Positions 6,974 through 14,875 of a stretch of 15,146 bases of DNA are shown in pieces (the stretch's first letter is position 1; each line of letters begins with the position of its first letter). The DNA is from Nitrososphaeraceae archaeon. GTDB taxonomy: Archaea > Thermoproteota > Nitrososphaeria > Nitrososphaerales > Nitrososphaeraceae. Where the stretch lies: positions 1 through 15,146 of the forward strand of contig JAREAJ010000013.1 in the NCBI GenBank assembly GCA_029240395.1, read 5' to 3'. Made by a program: the position numbers and the translations under genes. The notes beneath the pieces are model-generated. The model ran no database searches. It was not told the origin of the DNA and saw only the letters and a list, made by a program, of their open reading frames with translations.

Positions 6974-8761
6974 ATGGAAGCCAAGGGTAAAATTGTCTGG
7001 GTAAGCGGTCCGGCTGTAAAGGCCGATGGTATGTCATCAGTCAAGATGTATGAAACAGTTGAGGTAGGTAGCACAAAGTTAATCGGGGAGGTAATTCGAT
7101 TAGCAGGTGATATAGCATTTATCCAAGTTTACGAATCGACATCTGGATTAAGACCTGGTGAGCCAGTAAGAGGCACAGGTCAACCATTATCTGTACTGCT
7201 AGGTCCTGGAGTTATTGGAAAGATTTACGATGGCATTCAGAGACCTCTTGATGAAATAGCGCAAAAGTCGGGATCCTTCATTGGACGGGGGGTAGCTACA
7301 ACACCCGTCGATATGAAGAAAAAGTACAAATTTTCGCCGGCGGTAAAAGTCGGAGATGAAATAGTAGGAGGTTCGGTTCTTGGTTTTGTGGAAGAGACGC
7401 CGCTTTTAACTCATAGTATTCTTGCCCCCCCAGACCACCCAAGAGGCAAAATTATTGACGCGGCAAAGGAAAACACTTATGAAATCGGCCAGGTAGTGGC
7501 AACGACAGAGAATAATGGAAATAGGCTAGAATTAAAAATGTTTCACAAGTGGCCGGTCAGAAAGCCTCGTCCATATGCTGAAAGATTTGATCCTTCAGTC
7601 CCTCTTATAACGGGCCAGAGAATCATCGATACGTATTTTCCTATAGCCAAGGGTGGAACAGGTGCCATTCCGGGTGGATTTGGAACCGGAAAAACTGTCA
7701 CATTGCATCAGATAGCAAAATGGGCTGACTCAAAGGTCGTAGTTTACATTGGTTGCGGCGAACGAGGTAATGAGATGACCGAAGTCCTTGTTGAATTTCC
7801 ACATTTGATAGACCCAAGATCCGGTAGACCTCTAATGGAAAGAACTGTTCTGGTGGCAAATACTAGTAATATGCCAGTAGCCGCAAGAGAGGCTTCAATT
7901 TACACTGGCGTTACTATTGCAGAGTACTATCGCGATATGGGATTTGATGTCGTTCTCGTAGCAGATTCTACAAGCAGGTGGGCAGAAGCTCTGCGTGAAA
8001 TGTCTGGACGTCTTGAAGAAATGCCCGCAGAAGAGGGCTATCCTTCCTATCTTGCCTCTAGGCTGGCCGAATTCTATGAACGTGCAGGACGTGTCAGAGC
8101 ACTGGGCTCACCTGAAAGATCAGGTTCAGTTACTATAGTGGGAGCGGTGTCACCATCAGGAGCAGATTTCACCGAACCTGTTACCACCCATACTATCAGA
8201 TTCATCAAGACTTTTTGGGCTCTTGACACAAGGCTTGCCTACTCTAGACATTATCCATCGATAAATTGGATGCAATCGTACTCGGGATATCTTGAAGATG
8301 TGTCAAAATGGTGGAAGCAAAATGTTAACGCTGAATGGTATGGTCTGAGGGCTGAGTCATATAATATTCTTCAACGAGAAGACACGTTAAAAGAAATAGT
8401 CAGGCTCCTTGGACCTGAGGCATTGCCTGACGAGGAAAAGTTAGTTCTTGAAGTTGCACGTATGATTAAGATCGGAATATTACAACAGAATTCTTTTGAC
8501 AAAGTAGACACGTACTGTAGCCCGCAGAAACAGCTGAAGCAAGTAAGGTTAATGGTTCAATTTTATAAGAATTCACAGAAGGCCCTAAGAGATGGAGTCT
8601 CGCTAGTAGATATTAGGGCCATGCCTATAATAACTTCTCTCCTTAAAGCCAAGTTTGAGGTTACCGACGAAGAGGTCTCAAAGCTGGATACTATGGAGCA
8701 AGAGATGAACGACCAGTTTAGCAAGCTTGGTCAGCGCGAGGAGGTAAAGGTGCTTGTCTGA
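6974..8761 (+). CDS. atpA: A-type ATP synthase catalytic subunit A
   Basis: This is the nucleotide-hydrolysing/synthesising subunit of the A3B3 head. The 595 residues fit the 575-600 range. Visible features are an N-terminal beta-barrel (about 1-75), the A-specific bulge insertion (about 115-190, including [20 protein letters not shown]), the P-loop at 234-241 (GGFGTGKT, Lys240), the catalytic-site GCGERGNEM with Glu263, and [20 protein letters not shown] around 325-345, with the C-terminal helical domain after about 440. The P-loop reads G-G-F-G-T-G-K-T where the well-studied Pyrococcus enzyme has G-P-F-G-S-G-K-T at identical numbering. An AGAGGAGA (6956-6963) ten bases before ATG 6974 is a good ribosome binding site. 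There is no intein, unlike some eukaryotic and archaeal A subunits. Confidence 0.98.
   Translation: MEAKGKIVWVSGPAVKADGMSSVKMYETVEVGSTKLIGEVIRLAGDIAFIQVYESTSGLRPGEPVRGTGQPLSVLLGPGVIGKIYDGIQRPLDEIAQKSGSFIGRGVATTPVDMKKKYKFSPAVKVGDEIVGGSVLGFVEETPLLTHSILAPPDHPRGKIIDAAKENTYEIGQVVATTENNGNRLELKMFHKWPVRKPRPYAERFDPSVPLITGQRIIDTYFPIAKGGTGAIPGGFGTGKTVTLHQIAKWADSKVVVYIGCGERGNEMTEVLVEFPHLIDPRSGRPLMERTVLVANTSNMPVAAREASIYTGVTIAEYYRDMGFDVVLVADSTSRWAEALREMSGRLEEMPAEEGYPSYLASRLAEFYERAGRVRALGSPERSGSVTIVGAVSPSGADFTEPVTTHTIRFIKTFWALDTRLAYSRHYPSINWMQSYSGYLEDVSKWWKQNVNAEWYGLRAESYNILQREDTLKEIVRLLGPEALPDEEKLVLEVARMIKIGILQQNSFDKVDTYCSPQKQLKQVRLMVQFYKNSQKALRDGVSLVDIRAMPIITSLLKAKFEVTDEEVSKLDTMEQEMNDQFSKLGQREEVKVLV
8738..8745 (+). 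promoter_or_regulatory. Shine-Dalgarno site fixing the TTG start of atpB
   Basis: GAGGAGGT lies inside the last codons of atpA and ends eight bases before the TTG at 8754. It is the strongest ribosome binding site in the window and supports the TTG start, which otherwise would be doubtful. Confidence 0.75.
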
Positions 8762-10145
8762 AACCGCAGCAGGAATTGAATATACCAAGGTAGCCGAAAT
8801 TAAAGGCCCACTTATGATTATAGATGGTATAACCAGAGCCTCCTTTGACGAATTGGTGGAAATCGAGACTCCTAACAAGGAGAGACGGTTAGGAAGAGTT
8901 TTGGAGGTTGGTTTTGGAAAAGCGGTAGTTCAGGTATTTGAAGGAACTACTGGCCTTGCAATTACAGGGACCAAGGCAAAGTTTCTCGGTAAAACTATGC
9001 AATTGCCAGTGTCTCAGGAGCTTCTGGGCCGTGTATTCGACGGGTTAGGTAGGCCCAATGATGGCCTGCCAGTACCAGTGGCTGACAAATTTCTCGATGT
9101 GAGCGGAGAACCCATGAATCCAGAAAGAAGGGAATATCCTACCTCGTTCATCCAAACAGGAGTTTCGGTCATTGACGGAATGTTAACCCTAGTCAGAGGA
9201 CAAAAGCTTCCAATTTTCTCAGGCTCTGGAATGCCCCACAACATTTTAGCAGCGCAGATCGCGCGGCAGGCTGCTGTTGTGGGTACCAAAGAAGACTTTG
9301 CTGTTGTCTTTGCGGCGATAGGTGTACAATATTCTGATGCGCAGTATTTTAAGAGGAGTCTGGAAGAATCGGGGGCGCTGAGACGCAGCGTCCTCTTCCT
9401 AAATCTAGCCGATGATCCGGCTATTGAGAGAATCATAACGCCAAGGGTGGCATTAACGGTCGCAGAATATCTTGCCTTTGAGCTAGGCATGCACGTATTA
9501 GCAATTCTCACCGATATGACAAATTACGCAGAAGCACTGAGAGAGATTAGCGCAGCCCGAGAAGAAGTTCCCGGGAGGAAAGGGTATCCAGGTTACTTGT
9601 ATACTGATCTTGCTAATAATTATGAACGAGCCGGGAGGGTAAAAGGGAAAAATGGAAGTGTCACCCAGGTGCCTATTCTGTCGATGCCAGCTGATGACAT
9701 TACACATCCTATTCCTGACTTGACTGGTTATATAACTGAGGGACAAATAGTCTTGGGCCGTGACCTGTTCAGAAAGGGAATATATCCGCCGGTCAATGTA
9801 CTTATGTCGCTTTCAAGATTAATGAAAGATGGTGTGGGCGAAGGGAAAACGCGAGAGGACCATATGGAGGTTGGAAACCAGCTTTACGACGCTTACTCTA
9901 GAGCACAGGAAGTAAGGGCCCTTGCAGAAATCGTAGGTAAAGCCGGCCTTACCGGAGTGGACCTCAAGTATCTAGACGCTGGGGATATGTTTGAAGATCA
10001 TTTTTTGAGACAGGGCAACGATGAAAACAGAACATTGGAGGAGACTCTTGGTAGAGCATGGGAGGTCCTCTCAACGCTGCCCGAGGGTGAACTAACTAAG
10101 ATCAAGGATAAGAACTTGAGACAACATTACAAAGGAAGCAAGTAA
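8754..10145 (+). CDS. atpB: A-type ATP synthase regulatory subunit B
   Basis: Subunit B alternates with A in the A3B3 hexamer and binds nucleotide without catalysis. The 463 residues fit the normal 460-470. In place of a P-loop it has the SGSGMPHN segment at 156-163, the usual degenerate form in B. Other marks are [14 protein letters not shown] near 90, [35 protein letters not shown] around 250-280 and [19 protein letters not shown] around 315-335. The TTG start shares eight bases with the atpA end (TTGTCTGA), and a strong GAGGAGGT precedes it. Coupled translation would favour the equal A:B ratio of the head. It is followed four bases later by atpD. Confidence 0.98.
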   Translation: MSETAAGIEYTKVAEIKGPLMIIDGITRASFDELVEIETPNKERRLGRVLEVGFGKAVVQVFEGTTGLAITGTKAKFLGKTMQLPVSQELLGRVFDGLGRPNDGLPVPVADKFLDVSGEPMNPERREYPTSFIQTGVSVIDGMLTLVRGQKLPIFSGSGMPHNILAAQIARQAAVVGTKEDFAVVFAAIGVQYSDAQYFKRSLEESGALRRSVLFLNLADDPAIERIITPRVALTVAEYLAFELGMHVLAILTDMTNYAEALREISAAREEVPGRKGYPGYLYTDLANNYERAGRVKGKNGSVTQVPILSMPADDITHPIPDLTGYITEGQIVLGRDLFRKGIYPPVNVLMSLSRLMKDGVGEGKTREDHMEVGNQLYDAYSRAQEVRALAEIVGKAGLTGVDLKYLDAGDMFEDHFLRQGNDENRTLEETLGRAWEVLSTLPEGELTKIKDKNLRQHYKGSK

Positions 10146-10149
10146 ACTC

Positions 10150-10791
10150 ATGTCATTTGGAAGGAAAGTTATTGCAACCAAGATAGAGCTAATCAAAATT
10201 CGACGCTCAATACAAGTTGCAAGGATGGTGCATAAAATTCTTGACGATAAAAGAGAAGTCTTGCTGAAAAAGATAGATGAGATGATCGACGAAGCAAACA
10301 AGGCTAGAGGCGATATCTGGTCGCCGTTAGGGGAGATTTATACTTCAGTATATAATGCTTACATGTCACTGGGGACGACGACTTTAGAATCGGTGGCAGA
10401 CTCTACACCTAGTATAATGGAAGTCGACGTAAACGTCAGGAGGGTAGTAGATGTAAAAATTCCCACTTTAGAAGTAAAGAATAAGAGAGGTGGTCAAGAC
10501 TTATCATACGGCTTTGTAGAGACGAATGCCTCCGTAGATAAAGCGGCCAGGCTGATCAAGAACATGCTACCTCAGGTTTGCAAAGCAGCTGAATACGAAA
10601 ATGCCATATTTAGCCTTGCGAAGGAGTTACAAAAGACTCAAAAATTGCTAAATGCTCTGGAATATGTAATAATACCACAGTATGACAGCGCGATATCGTT
10701 TATCCGTGCTACACTTGAAGAGCGCGAGAGAGAGGAATTTGTCAGATTGAAGAAAGTAAAGGTACTTCTCGACAAGAAAAAATCAGACTGA
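10150..10791 (+). CDS. atpD: A-type ATP synthase subunit D (central stalk)
   Basis: Subunit D is the rotor shaft, with function like gamma of F-type enzymes, sitting in the A3B3 core. The 213 residues match the family. The N-terminus (RKVIATKIELIKIRRSIQVARMVHKILDDKREVLL) and C-terminus (LAKELQKTQKLLNALEYVIIPQYDSAISFIRATLEEREREEFVRLKKVK, in part) are the two long helices of the coiled coil. The conserved C-terminal N-A-L-E-hydrophobic-P-Y/I region followed by E-E-R-E-R-E-E is typical. The ATG comes four bases after the atpB stop, with AAAGGAAG upstream. It is the last gene of the E-A-B-D block; subunits C and F, which often flank A/B/D in other archaea, are absent from this block. Confidence 0.96.
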   Translation: MSFGRKVIATKIELIKIRRSIQVARMVHKILDDKREVLLKKIDEMIDEANKARGDIWSPLGEIYTSVYNAYMSLGTTTLESVADSTPSIMEVDVNVRRVVDVKIPTLEVKNKRGGQDLSYGFVETNASVDKAARLIKNMLPQVCKAAEYENAIFSLAKELQKTQKLLNALEYVIIPQYDSAISFIRATLEEREREEFVRLKKVKVLLDKKKSD

Positions 10792-10880
10792 GCCTCTCTT
10801 ATGATTAGGTTTAACCCACCTGAGAAAACTAGGACGATGTATTAGGGGACGAATTGAATCTGTACTAGGTTGGTAAGGCA

Positions 10881-10909
10881 ATATTGTGCGTAGACAATGG
10901 GCATAATAT
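10881..10909 (+). other. Nine-pair hairpin in the atpD-atpK intergenic region
   Basis: ATATTGTGC (10881-10889) can pair with GCATAATAT (10901-10909), nine pairs with one G-U, around an 11-base loop. It lies 90 bases after the atpD stop in a 214-base stretch that holds no plausible protein gene. No T-tract follows, so it is not a classic terminator. It could be a 3' processing or stability element, or part of a small RNA. Also in this gap, AACCCACCT (10813-10821) can pair with AGGTTGGT (10867-10874) with one mismatch. Confidence 0.4.
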
Positions 10910-10950
10910 CCAGGGTAATGGGGGCCATGATGTTTCGGTATAAGCTTGCT

Positions 10951-11009
10951 AGGAGGTTAAACGATCGTAGTTATCATTAAATATGGCATTTTATCTCGAA
11001 AGTTTATGA
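10951..11009 (+). promoter_or_regulatory. Orphan ribosome-binding-like site and 8-codon mini-ORF ahead of atpK
   Basis: AGGAGGTT (10951-10958) looks like a strong ribosome binding site but no start codon follows at the right distance. An ATG at 10983 opens an eight-codon frame (MAFYLESL) whose TGA (11007-11009) overlaps the atpK ATG in the ATGA arrangement. This would matter only if transcription starts well upstream of 10983, for instance by read-through from atpD. Confidence 0.3.
10978..10985 (+). promoter_or_regulatory. Candidate TATA box for atpK
   Basis: TTAAATAT is centred about 25 bases before the atpK ATG at 11006. This spacing is right for a leaderless or near-leaderless archaeal transcript. 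A separate promoter would allow the c-ring subunit, needed in about ten copies per complex, to be made in excess over A, B and D. Confidence 0.5.
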
Positions 11010-11356
11010 AAGCCGAACAGAACCTAACATCTGCGAGTTCACATATCAGAATTGTTCTCGCTAGCCTTATTTTCTCTCTAATTATGATGGCAGCGAGCCA
11101 AGCTGTGGTTCCTGCCTCCGCCCAGGAAGCCGAGGGTTCCGAAGCCGCTGCCTCGTCGAAACTCATCGGGGCTGGAATGGCATTTGGTCTTGCGGCGTTA
11201 GGCGCTGGCATCGGTCTCGGCTTCGTAGGGGCTGCAGGTCTGGCCGCCATAAGCGACAATCCAAAAATGCAATCTAGGGTGTTTATTATCGTAGGTATGG
11301 TTGAGTCAATAGCCATTTATGGTATAGTCATGATGTTCATTATCCTTGGTCAGTAG
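11006..11356 (+). CDS. atpK: A-type ATP synthase proteolipid (c-ring) subunit K, with probable presequence
   Basis: It forms the rotating ion-carrying ring of the membrane sector. Mature-like sequence holds a single helical hairpin: helix 1 about residues 51-75 (LIGAGMAFGLAALGAGIGLG and on, rich in G-x-G) and helix 2 about 89-114. The ion-binding carboxylate is E100 in VGMVESIAIYG. Ahead of the hairpin is a 39-residue segment with R15, a hydrophobic core (IVLASLIFSLIMM) and an A-S-A end at 37-39 before an acidic linker (QEAEGSEAAAS), which looks like a cleavable signal peptide. The mature protein would be 77 residues, close to F-type-size c subunits. The helix 1 position that carries Gln in sodium-binding rings appears hydrophobic (F), which favours protons; this is by-eye alignment. 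It sits alone between two intergenic regions. Confidence 0.93.
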   Translation: MKAEQNLTSASSHIRIVLASLIFSLIMMAASQAVVPASAQEAEGSEAAASSKLIGAGMAFGLAALGAGIGLGFVGAAGLAAISDNPKMQSRVFIIVGMVESIAIYGIVMMFIILGQ

Positions 11357-11419
11357 TCAGAAGTAAGTGAATGGTAGTCCGCTAGTGGCCATCTCTTAAC
11401 ATTTTATCTTTTATTCCGC

Positions 11420-11450
11420 AGATCCAGAATTTAATGGGTCTATTTTTATT
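11420..11450 (+). terminator. Hairpin plus T-tract after atpK
   Basis: AGATCC (11420-11425) pairs with GGGTCT (11436-11441), six pairs with one G-U, around a ten-base loop, and is followed by TATTTTTATT. A further T-rich tract (ATTTTATCTTTTATT, 11401-11415) precedes it. Archaeal termination depends mainly on T-tracts, so both tracts are candidates for the atpK 3' end, about 45-95 bases after its stop. Confidence 0.5.
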
Positions 11451-11502
11451 GTATTGATAACCTGTAGCAAGGTTTGAGATTGCAACTTGTAGAAACGCAA
11501 GA

Positions 11503-11510
11503 TTTTAAAG
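11503..11510 (+). promoter_or_regulatory. Candidate TATA box for atpI
   Basis: TTTTAAAG is centred about 32 bases before the atpI ATG at 11539, giving a predicted 5' leader of only a few bases. There is no Shine-Dalgarno sequence before the ATG, which suits a near-leaderless message. Confidence 0.4.
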
Positions 11511-11538
11511 ACATTGAATATAGACAATGCTCTGCTAA

Positions 11539-13695
11539 ATGGGACTAGCGAGATTAGTAAAGACCTCTTTGGTTTTGCCTAGATCCGAAACGCAACATGC
11601 AGTAAGCAAACTGGCAGAACTAGAATGGTTTCATTCCCTTGAGAATAATTCTGATTATTCAAATAGCTACTACGATGATCTTTTGCTGAAAGCACAGAGA
11701 CTGTTTCAAGAAATTGAGGAGGTTGTACGTGCTCTAGAAATACCGCTTGAAACCGGAGTGATAGCTACAATGTTCAAGGGAGCTCCTAGAGAAAGGACTA
11801 ATTACATAATGGACGATGTTCAGAGCTTTATTGCAGAGTTAGAGGAAAAGAGCAATACACTTCTAGATGAACCAAAAAAACTGCTAGCCCAACGAGCAAA
11901 GTTTGTAAAAGAACTCGAAGAGTTGAAGAATATAGAAGCAGCGCTTGAAATGGCTGCTAGTCTAGATATTGATGTTTCACTTTTTAAGAACCTTCGGATC
12001 TTTTTTGCAGGCATTTTTGTTATCAATTCCGCCGATGAACCAGAAATTGTGAAAAGTTTGGGTCCGATCTATCTTCATACGCAGAAGCTTAACGAAAACA
12101 AAACAGCTCTAGTAGTTTTGAGCTCGGCTGAAGATTCCGAGAAAGTGATTAAGATTCTCCGAAGCTTTGGTGTACACCCGCTAACTATACCATCAAGTAT
12201 GCCGCAGAATCCAACCGCTGCCTATAAGGTTGCCCAGACGAGGATCAAGGAACTGGACTCAATGTTGGCTCAGGTGAACAAGAGCATAGAAAAGTCAAGG
12301 CAGCAGATTACGACAAAAGCTCTTTCATTACATGAGTCAGCCAAGGCTGCAAAGGAAATTCTGGAAACTACCAGGAAGCCCCGTGGAACTAGGCACTTTG
12401 CAATAATTCAAGGTTTCATCCCTGATAGCATGCGGGGCAAGTTTAAGGAACTGACAAAGGATTACATGTCGATAATAGAGCAACCTGCTCTTGCTGCTAA
12501 TGGTCACCTGGATGACACACACGAAATTTTACCCTCTCTTCTTACCAATAGGCGGTATATCAACACATTTGAGGTTATAACTGAAACGCAAGGATTGCCA
12601 CGGTACAATGAAATCGATCCAACTCCTATCATTGCTTTTGTATGGCCTCTTTTCTATGGATTGATGTTCGCAGACTTCGGTCATGGTATACTGCTTTTTG
12701 GACTGGGAATATTGCTGAGGAATAGAGGAAATGGCTCAATCCGGACGTGGGGAACCCTGCTGGCGGCAAGTGGGGCCGCTGCTGTCATAGGGGGATTGGG
12801 AACAGGTGAGATATTTGGCTTTCATTTTGAAAACTTTGCAATATTGAATCCGCTGGTTCATGCAATTCCACTCATTGGGGCGCTAAGCGTATCTGAGCTC
12901 ACGTTCGAAGAAGTAACAAAAATACTTGAAATATCAATAGCAATTGGCATAGTCCACATACTGTTGGCATTTTTCTTGAGACTTAGAGCAGATATTAAGG
13001 AGCGGAATAAACTGATAATTTTTACTAAGGATATACCAACCATCTTGCAGTATTTTGCGGTAGTTGCGATAATACTCGCAGCAATTGGTTCAGGATATGA
13101 TATAATAGGAATGTTTGGCTTGACAGGTGTCACTCACACTGAACCGGTGCCATGGCTGACATTTCTGTTCGGCGAATGGGTAACTGTCGAAGTTGTAGCA
13201 AAGACTGCTCCCCTCGTGATTATTGGTTGCGTCATAGTAATGATTCTCGGTGGAATGAAAGAGGAGGAACATGCACGCAAGCATGGCAAGGAGGAAGGTG
13301 GTGGTATGGTTGGGATAATCGTCGAGGTCATTATGGTGAGAATAATTGAAATGCTTTCAAACACAATCAGTTATTCCAGATTAGGCATAATGTTGTTAGT
13401 GCACGCGGCCCTGCTAGTAACTGTAAATGATTCTTTTGAGCATGGAGGCGGATATGCGGTATTGATTGGCGGTAATATCGGGATTATGATGATCGAAGGC
13501 TTGATTGTCTATATCCAGACGATAAGGTTGCATTTGTATGAATGGTTCCCCAAGTGGTATATTGGAGACGGTCAAGAATTTAAGAAGATCGTACCTAGGA
13601 TGCTATACAGCAACTTCATATGGAAGGAACGCATCGGTCCAACTCCTGTAACCAAAACTAAATTAGCAGCAAAAATTGAGCAGGTAGTAAAATGA
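11539..13695 (+). CDS. atpI: A-type ATP synthase subunit I (membrane subunit a)
   Basis: Subunit I/a forms the ion half-channels against the c-ring and anchors the peripheral stalk. The 718 residues fit the 640-720 range. Residues 1 to about 350 are a charged soluble arm with coiled-coil stretches (QRAKFVKELEELKNIEAALE; KSIEKSRQQITTKALSLHES). Seven or eight membrane segments follow, beginning at about 357 (FVWPLFYGLMFADFGHGILL). The arginine thought essential for ion transfer is R614 in NTISYSRLGIMLLVHAALL, and the second conserved arginine is R663 in VYIQTIRLHLYEWFPKWY. ATG 11539 gives the usual MGLARLVKTSLVLPRS start. It stands alone downstream of atpK and converges on atpC. Assignment is secure. 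Confidence 0.96.
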   Translation: MGLARLVKTSLVLPRSETQHAVSKLAELEWFHSLENNSDYSNSYYDDLLLKAQRLFQEIEEVVRALEIPLETGVIATMFKGAPRERTNYIMDDVQSFIAELEEKSNTLLDEPKKLLAQRAKFVKELEELKNIEAALEMAASLDIDVSLFKNLRIFFAGIFVINSADEPEIVKSLGPIYLHTQKLNENKTALVVLSSAEDSEKVIKILRSFGVHPLTIPSSMPQNPTAAYKVAQTRIKELDSMLAQVNKSIEKSRQQITTKALSLHESAKAAKEILETTRKPRGTRHFAIIQGFIPDSMRGKFKELTKDYMSIIEQPALAANGHLDDTHEILPSLLTNRRYINTFEVITETQGLPRYNEIDPTPIIAFVWPLFYGLMFADFGHGILLFGLGILLRNRGNGSIRTWGTLLAASGAAAVIGGLGTGEIFGFHFENFAILNPLVHAIPLIGALSVSELTFEEVTKILEISIAIGIVHILLAFFLRLRADIKERNKLIIFTKDIPTILQYFAVVAIILAAIGSGYDIIGMFGLTGVTHTEPVPWLTFLFGEWVTVEVVAKTAPLVIIGCVIVMILGGMKEEEHARKHGKEEGGGMVGIIVEVIMVRIIEMLSNTISYSRLGIMLLVHAALLVTVNDSFEHGGGYAVLIGGNIGIMMIEGLIVYIQTIRLHLYEWFPKWYIGDGQEFKKIVPRMLYSNFIWKERIGPTPVTKTKLAAKIEQVVK

Positions 13696-13783
13696 AAGGG
13701 TAGGGCTCCAAATACAAACCTGAAAGTTCATATTGGCTTCCTACGAACTTTTGTAGGCTGGCGCCTTTCAGCACGCTCCCTTT
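13695..13783. repeat. Nested and competing inverted repeats between convergent atpI and atpC
   Basis: Three perfect arms nest inside each other: AAAGGG/CCCTTT (13695-13700 with 13778-13783), CTGAAAG/CTTTCAG (13720-13726 with 13765-13771) and CCTAC/GTAGG (13740-13744 with 13753-13757). A different seven-pair hairpin, AAAGTTC/GAACTTT (13723-13729 with 13745-13751), uses bases of both inner stems and so cannot form together with them. The region spans almost all of the 104 bases between the two stop codons. It could act as a 3' end signal for both genes or as an RNA structure; no strong T-tract follows on either strand. Confidence 0.45.
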
Positions 13784-13799
13784 AAGGAATATATCTACG

Positions 13800-14852
13800 T
13801 TATTCTGGTCTTACGAGATTTGAAAGAATTGCATCCGTCGGAACTCCCTGCTCAACACCTGAGGTGATGGCGGAGAGATTTCTAATTTCTAGCGACAGAA
13901 GCTTAAGGGCTGAAAGCATTATCGCTACACTAAACATTGTTCGGAAGGAGCTTATGGTTTTCTTAATACCAATAGCCTCGAAGCCTGATTCAAGTTGCAT
14001 AATCGCGTCGATGTCATTCTTGGGTGCCACCGGGATAATTTCCTTGTATACTGTCGAAGCGAGTTCACCAATTGCCTCTGAGATCTTCTCATAGTTTATC
14101 ATCTTCTGAATTGTATCCCTCGTGATTTTGGGAGTTGTTGCTACAATAAGGTCACTAATTTCTACTGCACTCAGGTTCCAGTATTTTCCTCGAAGGACTG
14201 CAAGGACGTTATACGAATCTATATCCGTTGAAACAACTCTTTTGGTATCCGGGGATTGAGACTCCGCAACCATTGCTCTATCAAGAGACTTGTAGAAGAC
14301 ATGATCGAGATACGTGTCGAAGAGTCGAAGATCTCCCCTCTCCTTATAGGCCGCGGAGGCCTTGGCAGCATCCTCGGAAAATTCGCTTCCAGTCAAAGCA
14401 GAAACGGCCTCATCCAGATCTTTGGCAACAAGGGCCTTAACCACGAGGTCTCTTCTACCCACTAGTTCTTCAGCTCGAAGATTTATCCGAGGAAGTAACT
14501 CCTCGTAAGATTTTCCGAGAGCCTTACCCTTTAGGACTAGTTTCAGGTTCCATATGATATATCTCACGAAGTACGCGTTTAGTATGCCTCCTCCTCCAAC
14601 AATATTCACTAATTTCGCATGAGTGTTCACAAGATATTCTCGCAGCGCTCCCTCAACTTTTTCAGCCGTGTATGGTTTAGTAAGTTTCGCAAATGCATCC
14701 AGGTAAATAGTGTTTTTCATCCTAGTTACCAATTCTTCCAGATCACGAGATTCGGCTAGAGTTTGAAGTTCGTTCTTAGTGAGCATTCGACCTCTTAGCC
14801 CGTGGGAGAGAACGGTGCCGAAGATCTTGCTCGGCATACTTACCTTACTCAT
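13800..14852 (-). CDS. atpC: A-type ATP synthase subunit C (central stalk socket, V-ATPase d homologue)
   Basis: Subunit C is the funnel-shaped adaptor that seats the D/F shaft on the c-ring. The 350 residues fit the family. It has the all-helical threefold-repeat character: AFAKLTKPYTAEKVEGALREYL, then NAYFVRYIIWNLKLVLKGKALG (the conserved F-x2-Y-x2-N-L-K segment), YLDHVFYKSLDRAM and DIDSYNVLAVLRGKYWNLS, where D-x-x-N-hydrophobic3-R-x-K is a strong family mark. ATG 14852 is the first start and lies about 27 bases after a TATA-like box. An alternative ATG is six codons in. The gene is on the opposite strand from every other ATPase subunit here and ends against atpI, so it must be transcribed separately. 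Confidence 0.93.
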   Translation of the reverse strand: MSKVSMPSKIFGTVLSHGLRGRMLTKNELQTLAESRDLEELVTRMKNTIYLDAFAKLTKPYTAEKVEGALREYLVNTHAKLVNIVGGGGILNAYFVRYIIWNLKLVLKGKALGKSYEELLPRINLRAEELVGRRDLVVKALVAKDLDEAVSALTGSEFSEDAAKASAAYKERGDLRLFDTYLDHVFYKSLDRAMVAESQSPDTKRVVSTDIDSYNVLAVLRGKYWNLSAVEISDLIVATTPKITRDTIQKMINYEKISEAIGELASTVYKEIIPVAPKNDIDAIMQLESGFEAIGIKKTISSFRTMFSVAIMLSALKLLSLEIRNLSAITSGVEQGVPTDAILSNLVRPE

Positions 14853-14875
14853 TAGAAAAAATAAAGTTCAACTAG

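Noticed and set aside
9014..9746. Minus-strand open frames opposite atpB (165 and 82 residues)
   Set aside because: They are antisense to a firmly identified gene, with compositions (Ser, Arg, Pro rich) typical of shadow frames.
10801..10866. Possible C/D box guide RNA (ATGATTA, CTGA, ACGATGT, CTGT)
   Set aside because: Only the CTGA box is exact; the C boxes have mismatches and the second guide spacing is about 19 bases, too long for archaeal C/D RNAs.
6974..11356. A recently transferred V-type ATPase
   Set aside because: The single-hairpin c subunit, subunit lengths and fit with neighbouring archaeal core genes suggest the ordinary A-type of the lineage; only a phylogeny could decide, and nothing here points to transfer.
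13090..13364. Overlapping frames on both strands within atpI
   Set aside because: All lie inside the conserved membrane domain of subunit I; none has its own recognisable domain.
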